64,000 bases of DNA, from the NCBI GenBank assembly GCA_005223075.1, contig NJBO01000001.1, positions 186,001-250,000 of the forward strand. The letters are read 5' to 3'. A program made the position numbers and the translations under genes. Numbering within the stretch: position 1 is the stretch's first letter; the number at the start of each line of letters is the position of its first letter. Below, in pieces: positions 8,376 to 17,293 of this stretch. The notes under the pieces were generated by a model. That model worked only from the letters and a program-made list of their open reading frames with translations, did not search any database and was not told the DNA's origin. The DNA comes from a candidate division TA06 bacterium B3_TA06 (GTDB taxonomy: Bacteria; Hydrothermota; Tepidihabitantia; B3-TA06).

Positions 8376-9706
8376 AACTTACCTCCATTTATTGAAAGAG
8401 TTTCTGATTCGTTACCGCGCCATAAGATCCCAATCCATACCAGGGCAAAGAGAACAAGTATCCCACCTGTAGCCAGCAGGACATAGGTAAACTCGACCTT
8501 TTCCGCGATGAACCCTGCCGGCACCGCGGTAACCAGAAACGCCAGGCTGGCAAGCGTCTCGCGCCACGCGAATAGCCTACCCCTGGCCCGGGCAGGGATG
8601 CGCTCCTGGATTATGGTATCCTGGCTGATGTTGATGGCGGAGAAGAGTATCCCTGCCACAAACACCACCAACCCCATTATAACAGCCATGATAAGGTTAA
8701 GTGTGGCGTCTGCAAGCACCCGCTCAAGGCCTACCAAGAGATAGCTTCCTCCTCCGATAGCGAAGAGCAGCCCTGTGAGGATGTAACTGACTATGATGAG
8801 GCGGTCCTTGCGGAACGCAGGCCCAATGATGCCGGTAAGCAAGGGGCCCAGGAACATACCACCCGCGGCCGCAGCGGCAAGGAGCGTTACCCCTATGGTT
8901 CCCATCGAAAGCGTCTGCTGAACGGTCGGAACGATCACCGTGAACGCCACGCCTGATACAAAGAAAAGTGCCACTATCGAGAGCATAACGAAACGCATCA
9001 TGCGGGTTTGGGTCATGAGACGGATACCTTCTTTGATCTCTTTCAGGTAGCCCGAGACCTTTTTACCTGTTTCTACCACGGTATCCGCCGCATGCAGGAT
9101 AATAGGTTTCTCATCGACCTTTATAAAGAGGATGAGTACAAACGAGATCACGTAGGTGATGGCGTCTATGACAAACCCCAGCCGCCAGCCTATCCAGGCT
9201 ACGAGGAACCCCCCTGCGAAGGTTCCGATGCCGGTGGCCGCGCGCAAAAGGGTAAGGTTCGCGGAGTTGGCCTGCATGAGCTCTTTCTTGTCTACGATCA
9301 GGGGCACGATTGCAAGGCGGGCCGAGGAGAAGAAGAAACCGAAGATGTAGACTACGAATGCAACCCCGAGCATCCAGATAAGGTGGCCTGAGAGGAGGTA
9401 TACAAAAGGCAGGGAGGCGATGAGCAGGGCACGCACCGCATCACTAACTAAAAGCACGCGTTTCTTTCGCCAGGAGTCAAGCAAGGGTCCTGCCACAGGA
9501 CCGAGTATGATCGAGGGAAGCGTGAAGATCACAGCAATACCCCCGAACGCCGCGAACCGACCGAAGAACTCGGCACCTAAAAGCTCGATGAACGCCATCT
9601 GGGTGAAGCGGTCGCCGATCTGGGAGATCATGTTGGCTGCCACGAACAGGGCAAAGTTGCGGTTGCGGAACAGTCGAAAGAACGTCTTGGTATCTATCTT
9701 TGAGAT
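8372..9706 (-). CDS. Major facilitator superfamily transporter (non-AUG start likely)
   Basis: About 444 residues, 12 predicted membrane helices. The beginning FRLFRNRNFALFVAANMISQ followed by IGDRF is typical of MFS exporters related to the macrolide-efflux/enterobactin type. The first canonical start (GTG 9643) would cut off half of helix 1. The in-frame sequence extends to an ATC codon at 9706-9704, placed 5 nt after AGGAGG (9712-9717), and I take this as the probable start. The substrate is unknown. It overlaps the 3' end of ribF and is followed by DUF1573 with a 4-bp overlap. Confidence 0.8.
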   Translation of the reverse strand: MSKIDTKTFFRLFRNRNFALFVAANMISQIGDRFTQMAFIELLGAEFFGRFAAFGGIAVIFTLPSIILGPVAGPLLDSWRKKRVLLVSDAVRALLIASLPFVYLLSGHLIWMLGVAFVVYIFGFFFSSARLAIVPLIVDKKELMQANSANLTLLRAATGIGTFAGGFLVAWIGWRLGFVIDAITYVISFVLILFIKVDEKPIILHAADTVVETGKKVSGYLKEIKEGIRLMTQTRMMRFVMLSIVALFFVSGVAFTVIVPTVQQTLSMGTIGVTLLAAAAAGGMFLGPLLTGIIGPAFRKDRLIIVSYILTGLLFAIGGGSYLLVGLERVLADATLNLIMAVIMGLVVFVAGILFSAINISQDTIIQERIPARARGRLFAWRETLASLAFLVTAVPAGFIAEKVEFTYVLLATGGILVLFALVWIGILWRGNESETLSINGGKL

Positions 9707-10620
9707 AGGACCCTCCTTGCCTGCGCTACATCCTCCTTAACCTGTTCCTTGAGGGCTGCAAGTGATGAGAACTTCCTGTCAGGGCGCAGCCTTTCTACGA
9801 AGTGGATAATCGGTTTTGTTTCCTCCTCAGGGGAACCCTCCAACAGATGCGCCTCGATTTTGTGCGTTGAATCGCCGAAGGTTGGGCTTGATCCGATGTA
9901 GCATATACCTGGCCGGCGTCCTGTTCCGAACCTCACCGCATAGATGCCGTCCGGTGGCACCAGTTTATGTGTATCGTCAGGTTTTAGGTTCACAGTCGGG
10001 GTATCAAGGAGTGCACCTGCCCTGCCAAGTCCTCTGGCTGCCTCGCCTTTGAGTCTGTACTCGTAACCCAGCAAAGCGTTGGCGCGGCAGATGTGCCCCA
10101 GAAGCAGAAGCTCCCTTATCCGTGTGGCGCTGATCGGCTCGCCCTCAAACTCCTCCTTGGCAATGACCCTCACATCAAATCCATGCTCCTGGCCTGCACT
10201 GCGTAACACCTCAACGTCGCCTGCGCGTTTGCGGCCGAAGCGGAAGCCCTGACCAACCGTTAGGAGTCTTATATTCATCGTAAGAAGTTCATCCGATACG
10301 AACCGTTCGGGTTCCTTGTCTACCACCCCTGAGAAACCAAGGAAACGGACCTGGGCTATTCCGGCAGCAAGGAGCAGCTCCTCCTTCTCCTTCTTTGTGG
10401 TCAAGAGAAAGTTAAAGTGGGGGTTGAAGTAGAGTGATGGCGGGGGATCAAAGGTTATGGCAACAGACTGTATGTTACGTTTCCTGGCTTCGTCAAGTAG
10501 CGCACGAATAAGGGTTGCGTGCCCTTTATGCACCCCGTCGAAGGAGCCTATGACTGCAGCTCGATCAGCCAACGCTTTCTCCATTGTTGTATATAAGGCG
10601 TCGCGACCAGAGCTTGCCAT
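9694..10620 (-). CDS. ribF: Bifunctional riboflavin kinase / FAD synthetase
   Basis: 308 residues. The N-terminal adenylyltransferase half carries GSFDGVHKGH (HxGH nucleotidyl-transfer motif) and ISATRIRELL. The C-terminal half, from about 185, carries the flavokinase PTVNLKPDD motif and a conserved GVxYIG-like GICYIGSSPTFG stretch. It makes FMN and FAD. The given start overlaps truB by 56 bp; an ATG at 10584 (MEKALADRA) is an equally good alternative that still contains the whole domain. Part of the ribosome/translation operon, in the order truB-ribF usual in bacteria. Confidence 0.93.
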   Translation of the reverse strand: MASSGRDALYTTMEKALADRAAVIGSFDGVHKGHATLIRALLDEARKRNIQSVAITFDPPPSLYFNPHFNFLLTTKKEKEELLLAAGIAQVRFLGFSGVVDKEPERFVSDELLTMNIRLLTVGQGFRFGRKRAGDVEVLRSAGQEHGFDVRVIAKEEFEGEPISATRIRELLLLGHICRANALLGYEYRLKGEAARGLGRAGALLDTPTVNLKPDDTHKLVPPDGIYAVRFGTGRRPGICYIGSSPTFGDSTHKIEAHLLEGSPEEETKPIIHFVERLRPDRKFSSLAALKEQVKEDVAQARRVLSQR

Positions 10621-11458
10621 CCCTAGGTTCGCATAGGAAAGCCTGACGGTGATCCGTGGAGAAGACTACAGAACTCGGAGCATCAAGGAGTTTGGGGTTG
10701 ACACCTTGAGATAGCGGCTTGCCCTGCATCAGACGCGATGCGTTCTCCTCCGAGACCTCTGCCTGAGGCAGATGGGAAAGAAGCTTGCGGATCGGGATCA
10801 TAGACTCTCTTATACCCTCGATAGTGATATTGTCAAGAGGCAAGGCATCCTTAAGTTCGAATCCTCCGATCCGAGTGCGGCAAAGGGCTGCAAGCGATGC
10901 CGGAAGCCCCAGCTCTTCGCCAATCTCTCGAGCAAGAGACCGAATATAGGTGCCGGACGAGACCCTTGTACGGATTTCGAGTAAGGGGTTTTGCCATGAT
11001 AAAAGTTCGATCTCGTATATCGTTACCCTTCGTTCGGGCAGCTCGAACTCCTCACCCGCCCTTGCCAAATCGTATGCCCTGCGGCCTTTTATCTTTACGG
11101 CGGAGTAGCGAGGTGGACGTTGCATCCTTTCCCCTTTGAGCCTATCCAGAGCGTTGCGGATCGGTTCTTCATCCAGAGGTGGAACCTCGACCTCCTCCAG
11201 CGTCTTACCTTCAGCGTCTAATGTATCCGTTCTTACCCCTAATCTTACCGCAGCCTCATACTCCTTGTCCAGATCCTTCAGGAGATGTTGCACCCTGCTC
11301 GCCTCCCCCACGAGGATTAGAATCAGTCCTTCAGCCGCCGGATCAAGCGTGCCCGTATGTCCTAACTTCGTTTTTGTTAAAAGGATCGGCCGCAGCCTTC
11401 GGATTACATCGAACGAACTTATGCCTCGAGGTTTGTAGAGCGCTAGCCCTCCGCGCAC
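10565..11458 (-). CDS. truB: tRNA pseudouridine(55) synthase
   Basis: 297 residues. N-terminal GLALYKPRGISSFDVI and GHTGTLDPAAEGLI include the catalytic Asp in TLD; RVSSGTYIRSLAREIG is the second conserved block. It modifies U55 in the T loop of tRNAs. It overlaps nrnA by 16 bp and ribF by about 56 bp in the operon. Confidence 0.95.
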   Translation of the reverse strand: MRGGLALYKPRGISSFDVIRRLRPILLTKTKLGHTGTLDPAAEGLILILVGEASRVQHLLKDLDKEYEAAVRLGVRTDTLDAEGKTLEEVEVPPLDEEPIRNALDRLKGERMQRPPRYSAVKIKGRRAYDLARAGEEFELPERRVTIYEIELLSWQNPLLEIRTRVSSGTYIRSLAREIGEELGLPASLAALCRTRIGGFELKDALPLDNITIEGIRESMIPIRKLLSHLPQAEVSEENASRLMQGKPLSQGVNPKLLDAPSSVVFSTDHRQAFLCEPRDGKLWSRRLIYNNGESVG

Positions 11459-12399
11459 GCAAGATACCTCTTGGTTTCTTCTATTACCCGTTTCTTCACT
11501 TCCTCGTATGAACCCTTGAGCTTGGCCCCAGCCGCCGCCGGGTGACCTCCCCCTCCAAAACGTGAGGCGATCCTGTCCACATCAACCCCGCCCAGGGACC
11601 GAAAACTCATCCTGACCATACCCTGCTCGTGCATCTCGCGGAAGAAGATGGCGACCTTTACGCCCGGAATGGAAGAGGGGTAGCGGATAAAGCTGTCTGA
11701 ATCGTGTTCATCGTGTCCCAATCCCACATCATCAAGCATCTTTTCGGTAAGTTCAATTGTGGCTATCCCGTCGTCGACCGCAAGGGTTGCAAGTATCTCC
11801 CCCAACAGCGCCAGATTCCGTTCGTCGCGGGCGGTCATCCTGAACGCTATCTCGGACGCGTTAACCCCATGTTCCATAACATCTGCACAGATCCTTAGAA
11901 CCTCCGCCGATACGTTGGGCAACACAAACCCACCGGTCTCGGTAAATAATCCGGTGAAGACCATCTCGCCCTCCTGGCTCCCCAACGGTGCGCGGGCAAG
12001 GCGCAGAAGCTCGAAAACCATAAGACATGCCGCACCGCGATCAATCTCAAGCCAGTTTACGTCGCCGAAGCGCTCGTTGGATTGATGATGATCTATATTG
12101 ATCACCCTGGCCCTGGGCTTTGCTAGCGCTACCCTCTCAAGATTCGGGGCGTCGAGGGTTATAATCGTGTCCGGCTCAGGGCCTTCAATCGATTGCTTTA
12201 TCTTGCCGATTCCAGCGAGGAAAGCAAACTTTTCAGGGATGGAATCGCGAATGTAGAGGGTATAACCCTTGCCCAGATGCTTGAGGAGCCGACCCATAAG
12301 GAGAGTAGAGGTTATGGTATCTCCGTCGGGGTCGATGTGACCCGCAACCAGAAACCTATTCCCTTTACGTATCTCTTTCAGTACTTCTCGAGCGTTCAT
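11443..12399 (-). CDS. nrnA: DHH-family phosphoesterase, NrnA-like oligoribonuclease/pAp phosphatase
   Basis: 318 residues. Motif I appears as GHIDPDGDTI. The DHH motif is INIDHHQSN (about 120). The C-terminal DHHA1 substrate-binding domain ends with GGGHPAAAGAKL. These are the features of enzymes that degrade short RNA oligomers and pAp. Position between rbfA and truB is a widespread gene order. It overlaps rbfA by 35 bp. Confidence 0.92.
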   Translation of the reverse strand: MNAREVLKEIRKGNRFLVAGHIDPDGDTITSTLLMGRLLKHLGKGYTLYIRDSIPEKFAFLAGIGKIKQSIEGPEPDTIITLDAPNLERVALAKPRARVINIDHHQSNERFGDVNWLEIDRGAACLMVFELLRLARAPLGSQEGEMVFTGLFTETGGFVLPNVSAEVLRICADVMEHGVNASEIAFRMTARDERNLALLGEILATLAVDDGIATIELTEKMLDDVGLGHDEHDSDSFIRYPSSIPGVKVAIFFREMHEQGMVRMSFRSLGGVDVDRIASRFGGGGHPAAAGAKLKGSYEEVKKRVIEETKRYLACAEG

Positions 12400-12724
12400 C
12401 TTGAATCTCTCTGATTTTTTTCTCTATCATTACGGTTTCATCCCAGATGAACCGCAGATCGGGCATGTACTTGATGACGATCCTTGAGGCCAGTTGACGT
12501 TTGATGGTTCCCTTTTCCTCCTCGAGTGCTTGCCGTGCCTTCTCGAGCGGCAGGTTCTGTTCGATGGTTGTGAAGTATAGATCTGCCCGTTTGAGGTCCC
12601 TCGTCACGACGCAGTCGGTAATGGTTATCCACCGCATCTCAGGGCGAGTGGAATCCTCAAGGAGAATGGATGCCACGTTCTGCTTAACTAATGATGCTAC
12701 CCGACGTGCTCGTTCCACAGACAT
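12365..12724 (-). CDS. rbfA: Ribosome-binding factor A
   Basis: 119 residues with the KH-like RbfA fold. Recognisable blocks are RARRVASLVKQNVA at the start, ITDCVVTRDLKRADLYF, and MPDLRFIWDE near the end. It helps 30S maturation at the 16S 5' end. The start overlaps the stop of the DUF503 gene by one base. Confidence 0.93.
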   Translation of the reverse strand: MSVERARRVASLVKQNVASILLEDSTRPEMRWITITDCVVTRDLKRADLYFTTIEQNLPLEKARQALEEEKGTIKRQLASRIVIKYMPDLRFIWDETVMIEKKIREIQDERSRSTERDT

Positions 12725-13008
12725 CAGTAAACCTCCCGTATGCTATAGTCTAGAAGCTGCCAGGCGCGGTGCCTGGACTGAATCCTGTTGACTACGCGTT
12801 CGAGCTCCTGTGAGTTGTGTCGTGCATCGTTTGAGACCACGGTCACCGCCAGTTTGGTTCGCTGCCAGGTGTCTTGTCCATCGACCTCGGCCACCGCCAC
12901 GTGGAACTCGGAGTGAAGATTATCCACCAGTCGTTTGAGATCACGTCTCTTGTCCTTCAGGGAACGAGAGGCGTTGTTTAGAAGCTCTATCTCCAAAAGG
13001 CCGATCAT
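12724..13008 (-). CDS. DUF503 (YlxP-like) protein
   Basis: 94 residues. The pattern [20 protein letters not shown] and a conserved NLHSEFHVAVAEVD match DUF503, a small protein almost always found between infB and rbfA. The function is thought to be linked to ribosome assembly but is not settled. It overlaps infB by 4 bp. Confidence 0.88.
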   Translation of the reverse strand: MIGLLEIELLNNASRSLKDKRRDLKRLVDNLHSEFHVAVAEVDGQDTWQRTKLAVTVVSNDARHNSQELERVVNRIQSRHRAWQLLDYSIREVY

Positions 13009-15152
13009 GTTCTTTCCCGCTTCACGATAGTGTAAAATTCAAGGGTGTCCCCCTCCTCGAGATCGTCCCACTCTGATATTCGTATCCCGCACTCGTATCC
13101 GGCCTCGACCTCCTTGACCGATTTCTCGAACCGCTGCAGGGAGGCGATCTCGGATTCGGTAAGCTGATCGTTGCTCCGATAGACGCGCACCTTGGCGTCA
13201 CGCGTAACCTTCCCTTCGGTGACGTACGAACCGGCTATGGTGCCTATCCTGGATACGTGGAATACCTGGCGCACCTCAGCACGACCCAGGCTTACCTCTT
13301 CTTCTTCCGGCTCAAGCATACCGAGCATCGCGGCCCGGATGTCGTCTATTGCATCGTAGATTACGTTGTAGTTGCGGATCTCGATCCCCTCGCGCTTGGC
13401 CTGGTCGCGGGCATCGGCATGGGCGGTTACGTGGAAGCCTATGATCACCGCCCCGGACGCTTCAGCCAGGTTCACGTCGGTTACGTTTATCGCTCCCACC
13501 CCGGCGTGGATTACCTTCACCTTCACTTCCTCAATGGAAAGGCCCTCAAAGGAAGAGGTGAGTGCCTCGACCGATCCGTAGACGTCTCCCTTGAGAACGA
13601 TACGAAGCTCCTTGACTCTTCCTTCCTGTATCTGCTGCTGGATAGCCTCGAGTGAGAGCTTGGATGAGGAGGCGAGTGTGCGTTCACGTCGCATGAGCTT
13701 GCGTCGCTGAGCCAGCTCGCGCGCGTCGCGTTCCGAGGCCACCACCTCGAACGTCTCACCGGGTTCTACGATTCCACCCACCCCCAGGACCTGAGCCGGC
13801 GTTCCAGGCGTAGCCTCAGCCAGGCGTTTACCGTTCTCGTCGGTCATCTCCCGCACGCGGCCGCTCCACTCCCCGCATATGTAGAGATCCGTTCGATGCA
13901 GTGTTCCCCGCTTTACGATGAGGGTAGTGATCGTGCCCTTGGAGGTGTTCAGTTTCGCCTCAACCACCACCCCCTTTGCCCTACCCTCGTATGGAGCCTT
14001 GAGATCAAGCTCCATGGCCGTAACCTGAATGGCATCAAGAAGGTCGTCCACAGCATCGCCGGTTATGCCTGAGACAGGGACTACTATTGTATTGCCGCCG
14101 TATTCCTCAGCCAAGATGTTATGTTCGGTGAGCTGGCTCTTGACCTTATCAGGGTCGGCTGTCTTAAGATCCGATTTAGTAATGGCTACGATTATAGGCA
14201 GGTCCGCGGCCTTGGCGTGATCGATGGCTTCTATGGTCTGTGGCTTTATGCCGTCGTCTGCGGCCACAACCAACACCGCAATATCTGCTACCGAGGCGCC
14301 TCGTGCACGCATGGCGGTGAACGCCTCATGACCCGGGGTGTCCATGAAGACGATCTTAAAGTCCTTTATCTGCGCGGTGTATGCGCCTATACGCTGGGTA
14401 ATCATGCCCGCCTCCTGTGCCGCCACCCGTGTTTTGCGGATGTAGTCCAAAAGGGTCGTCTTTCCATGATCCACATGTCCCAGAACCACCACCACGGGCG
14501 GCCGAGTTTTCACATCAAGGGATTCTTCTTCGGCTGTTTCCTGCAGAACGGGTTCTTCTTCCACCTCGATCTTAACGTTGAACTCCTCGGCTAGGATAGA
14601 GATCGTGTCCATATCCAGACGCTGATTGATGGTTACGAACACACCCATCTGGACGCAGCGTTTGACGATCTCAGCCGGTGGAACCTCAAAGGCGTGGGCA
14701 AGCTCTGAAACACTCATATATTCACTGACCGTTGCCTCTCTTAAAGCCCTAGGGAGTCCCTGGGGCTGCTGCTCAAATATCTTGGCTTGCTCCTCTGCTC
14801 TGCGAGTCTTGCGAGCCGGACGAGCGCGCTTGCCGCCCCTTTTTTTGGGGCGTTTGTGGTCCATCCGGGCAAGGGTCTGTTTGACTGCCTTCTGGACCGC
14901 CTCTTCCGAAAGCCTTCTTGGTTTACGTGCGGAGGATGGACGTCTGGGAGGTTTTGACTTCTTCATCGAGCGCTTTATCCTCTGCTTCTCCTCACGCAGC
15001 TTCGCCTTTACCGCCTCGAACTCCTCAGGCGTTATGTAGGATGTGTATCCTCGTTCCTTAAAGCCAAGCCCCTTCATCATGCGACCGAGCGCTTCGCTTG
15101 AAAGTTTCAGTTTCTCGGCAGCCTCAAAGAGCTTTAGCTTGCGGGCCGCCAC
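13005..15152 (-). CDS. infB: Translation initiation factor IF-2
   Basis: 715 residues. An N-terminal IF2N domain (about 1-50), a basic linker (60-125) and a second IF2N (about 140-195) precede the GTPase. G1 is GHVDHGKT (225-232) and G3 is DTPG (271-274). G4 reads TKSD (325-328) instead of the usual NKxD. Beta-barrel and C-terminal domains follow. It brings initiator tRNA to the ribosome. The GTG start shares one base with the nusA stop (TAGTG). Confidence 0.95.
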   Translation of the reverse strand: MAARKLKLFEAAEKLKLSSEALGRMMKGLGFKERGYTSYITPEEFEAVKAKLREEKQRIKRSMKKSKPPRRPSSARKPRRLSEEAVQKAVKQTLARMDHKRPKKRGGKRARPARKTRRAEEQAKIFEQQPQGLPRALREATVSEYMSVSELAHAFEVPPAEIVKRCVQMGVFVTINQRLDMDTISILAEEFNVKIEVEEEPVLQETAEEESLDVKTRPPVVVVLGHVDHGKTTLLDYIRKTRVAAQEAGMITQRIGAYTAQIKDFKIVFMDTPGHEAFTAMRARGASVADIAVLVVAADDGIKPQTIEAIDHAKAADLPIIVAITKSDLKTADPDKVKSQLTEHNILAEEYGGNTIVVPVSGITGDAVDDLLDAIQVTAMELDLKAPYEGRAKGVVVEAKLNTSKGTITTLIVKRGTLHRTDLYICGEWSGRVREMTDENGKRLAEATPGTPAQVLGVGGIVEPGETFEVVASERDARELAQRRKLMRRERTLASSSKLSLEAIQQQIQEGRVKELRIVLKGDVYGSVEALTSSFEGLSIEEVKVKVIHAGVGAINVTDVNLAEASGAVIIGFHVTAHADARDQAKREGIEIRNYNVIYDAIDDIRAAMLGMLEPEEEEVSLGRAEVRQVFHVSRIGTIAGSYVTEGKVTRDAKVRVYRSNDQLTESEIASLQRFEKSVKEVEAGYECGIRISEWDDLEEGDTLEFYTIVKRERT

Positions 15153-16840
15153 TACTTCTCCTCCTCTTCCGACTCCTTATCCTCACTCTCCTCGCTCTCT
15201 TCAGCGGTAGTTTTTTGCTCCTCCTCTTGCGGTGCTGGTTCTACCTCGTTCGATCCCCCCTCCTTTTTCTTTTCAGCCTGCGTTTCCTCGGCTGCTGACT
15301 CTTCAGACTGTGGGGCGGCTTCGGATATCTCTGGTTCTTTCTTAGATTTCATAGACTCCTCTGGTTTAACACTACCCTCAGTCTGGGGGGGGGCTTCGGT
15401 GTCCTTGATCTCTTCCTGCACTTCGGGCTGTGTTTCCTTCAGGGGTTCAGAGAGAGGTTCTTCTTCTGCTCCCTCCGTGGGTCCCTCTACCGCAGGTTCT
15501 TCCTCCTTGCTTTCTTCGGTCATGGCCTTCTCTGAGGACTTGCTCTCTGCCGCCCTCATCTCCTCCAACTTCTTCTTCTCGAAGAGCTTGCGCTCAAACT
15601 CACGTTTCTCAAGCTGCTCACGTATCTGGGTCTTGAGTTGCTCTACATGCGTGGGGTCCCAGCCCAGAACCTTGGCTGCCTCTGTAGCCGGTTGTTCGAA
15701 TAGCGAGACGACCGTTGTGAAGCCCGCCTCAAGCAGTGTTTGCCTCGTTTCTTCAGAAAGGAAGTCAAGTGTTTCGACCATGATCTGGGCCATGCGCTGG
15801 CTGAAGAGCCGGTTGCGGTAGTCTGACTCCTTGAGGATATCCAGCTTCGAGCTGGACAGTAGCGAAGCGAGCCATACATTCTGTCCCTTTCGACCGATCG
15901 CCTTGGAGAACTCCTCGTCCGGGACTACGACCGTGTAGGTTCCTTCCTCCTCAATAACCTCGTTGACCCGTGCCGGACTCATAGCCCCTGCTATAAAGGC
16001 CTTCTGGTCGGAATGCCACTTGATGACGTCTATCTTCTCGCCTGAGAGTTCCTTGGTGACGCTCTGGATACGCACCTTGCGGTAGCCTACACACGCGCCG
16101 ATCGGGTCTATCTTCTCGTCGTGACTGGTGACCGCAACCTTGGAGCGAACCCCGGGGATCCTTGCCACGTTCTTGATCTCCACGATCCCCTGCTGGATCT
16201 CAGGCACCTCGCGGGCCAAAAGCCTCTTTAAGAACTCTGGGTGGGTTCTTGAAAGATAGACCCTGGGCCCGATTGGGGTACGCTGAATCCTGAGAACATA
16301 GAACTTGAAGGGTGCCCCGATCTGGTGGTGATCGGTTTTGAGCTGGTCTCGCAGCGGCAGGATTCCATAGATAGGCCCGAGGTTGACCAGGATCTCTTCC
16401 TTCTCGAGCTTGTGAATGGTGCCTGATATAATCTCGCCCCTCTTCTTGATGAACTCGTTGAAGAGCTTGGCTCGTTCTGCATCGCGCAGGCGATGGGTGA
16501 GTTCATCCATGGTGCGTTGTATGGCAACTCGCCCGACCTCCTGCAGCGGAATCTCGATGCATACATCCTCGCCTTCCTTGACGTCAGGATTGATCCGCCT
16601 CGCATCCTCGAGAGAGATCTCCTGACTTATGTCTTGCACGCGCTCGACCGCGGTCTGGACGATCGCTACCTCTATCTCGCCCGTCTCAGGATTCACCTTG
16701 ACCTCATGCCGCACATTGCGGCCGAAGCGCCGTTTCAGACCGGCTACGATGCTTTCCTGCAAAGTATCGTAAACGTAACTTACCTCCACATTTCTTATAC
16801 GGGCAAGTTGGGTTATTAGCCTGGTGATCTCGGTTTCCAT
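15152..16840 (-). CDS. nusA: Transcription termination/antitermination factor NusA with long acidic tail
   Basis: 562 residues. The N-terminal RNA-polymerase-binding domain (1-120) is followed by S1 (about 130-200) and two KH domains; GIRSKVAVTSHD-like and IGACVGYRKVRIQ are the KH1 signatures, and FSKAIGRKGQNVWLAS is the KH2 GxxG loop. A helix-hairpin-helix region follows near 355-400. Residues about 428-562 are a Glu-rich, low-complexity tail not present in most NusA proteins. The operon order rimP-nusA-infB is standard. Confidence 0.95.
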   Translation of the reverse strand: METEITRLITQLARIRNVEVSYVYDTLQESIVAGLKRRFGRNVRHEVKVNPETGEIEVAIVQTAVERVQDISQEISLEDARRINPDVKEGEDVCIEIPLQEVGRVAIQRTMDELTHRLRDAERAKLFNEFIKKRGEIISGTIHKLEKEEILVNLGPIYGILPLRDQLKTDHHQIGAPFKFYVLRIQRTPIGPRVYLSRTHPEFLKRLLAREVPEIQQGIVEIKNVARIPGVRSKVAVTSHDEKIDPIGACVGYRKVRIQSVTKELSGEKIDVIKWHSDQKAFIAGAMSPARVNEVIEEEGTYTVVVPDEEFSKAIGRKGQNVWLASLLSSSKLDILKESDYRNRLFSQRMAQIMVETLDFLSEETRQTLLEAGFTTVVSLFEQPATEAAKVLGWDPTHVEQLKTQIREQLEKREFERKLFEKKKLEEMRAAESKSSEKAMTEESKEEEPAVEGPTEGAEEEPLSEPLKETQPEVQEEIKDTEAPPQTEGSVKPEESMKSKKEPEISEAAPQSEESAAEETQAEKKKEGGSNEVEPAPQEEEQKTTAEESEESEDKESEEEEK

Positions 16841-17293
16841 CTATCTCCTTTTGAAGAGTTCCTCGGTGGCTCGCTGCACCTGGGCCGAGAGGATCTCGTT
16901 GTATATAAGCCGACGGCCTGCTCCGGCTTCGATTTCAATTACTATGGCTTCTTCGTTTGCTTCCTTAAGATGTCCCTCAATCACCTCCCCTTCAATCTCT
17001 ATGCGCAGACGTTCCCCGACGGCGCTGCGGTAGTGTGCTGGTGTGTAAAGCTTGCGCTCAATCCCGGGGGTGGAGACGTCAAGCGCCAGCCTACGCCACT
17101 CATCGCGACTGGCGACAAGATTTAAGCTCAGGGCACGGCTTATCTCCTCGCAGTCTCCGAGCGTGGCCCCTCCCTTTTTATCCACGTATACCTGGAGCCA
17201 ATTGCCTTTGCGCTCCAGATGGTAAAGACTGCATCCGTGCTCCTTGATTACGTCGGCGACCAGTCTTTCCAAACCCTCAGATACCGCTGACAT
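16841..17293 (-). CDS. rimP: Ribosome maturation factor RimP
   Basis: 150 residues. The pattern GCSLYHLERKGNWLQVYVDK, CEEISRAL and the conserved LDVSTPGIERKL identify RimP, needed for 30S maturation. It abuts nusA (no gap) and overlaps proS by 17 bp. Confidence 0.95.
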   Translation of the reverse strand: MSAVSEGLERLVADVIKEHGCSLYHLERKGNWLQVYVDKKGGATLGDCEEISRALSLNLVASRDEWRRLALDVSTPGIERKLYTPAHYRSAVGERLRIEIEGEVIEGHLKEANEEAIVIEIEAGAGRRLIYNEILSAQVQRATEELFKRR

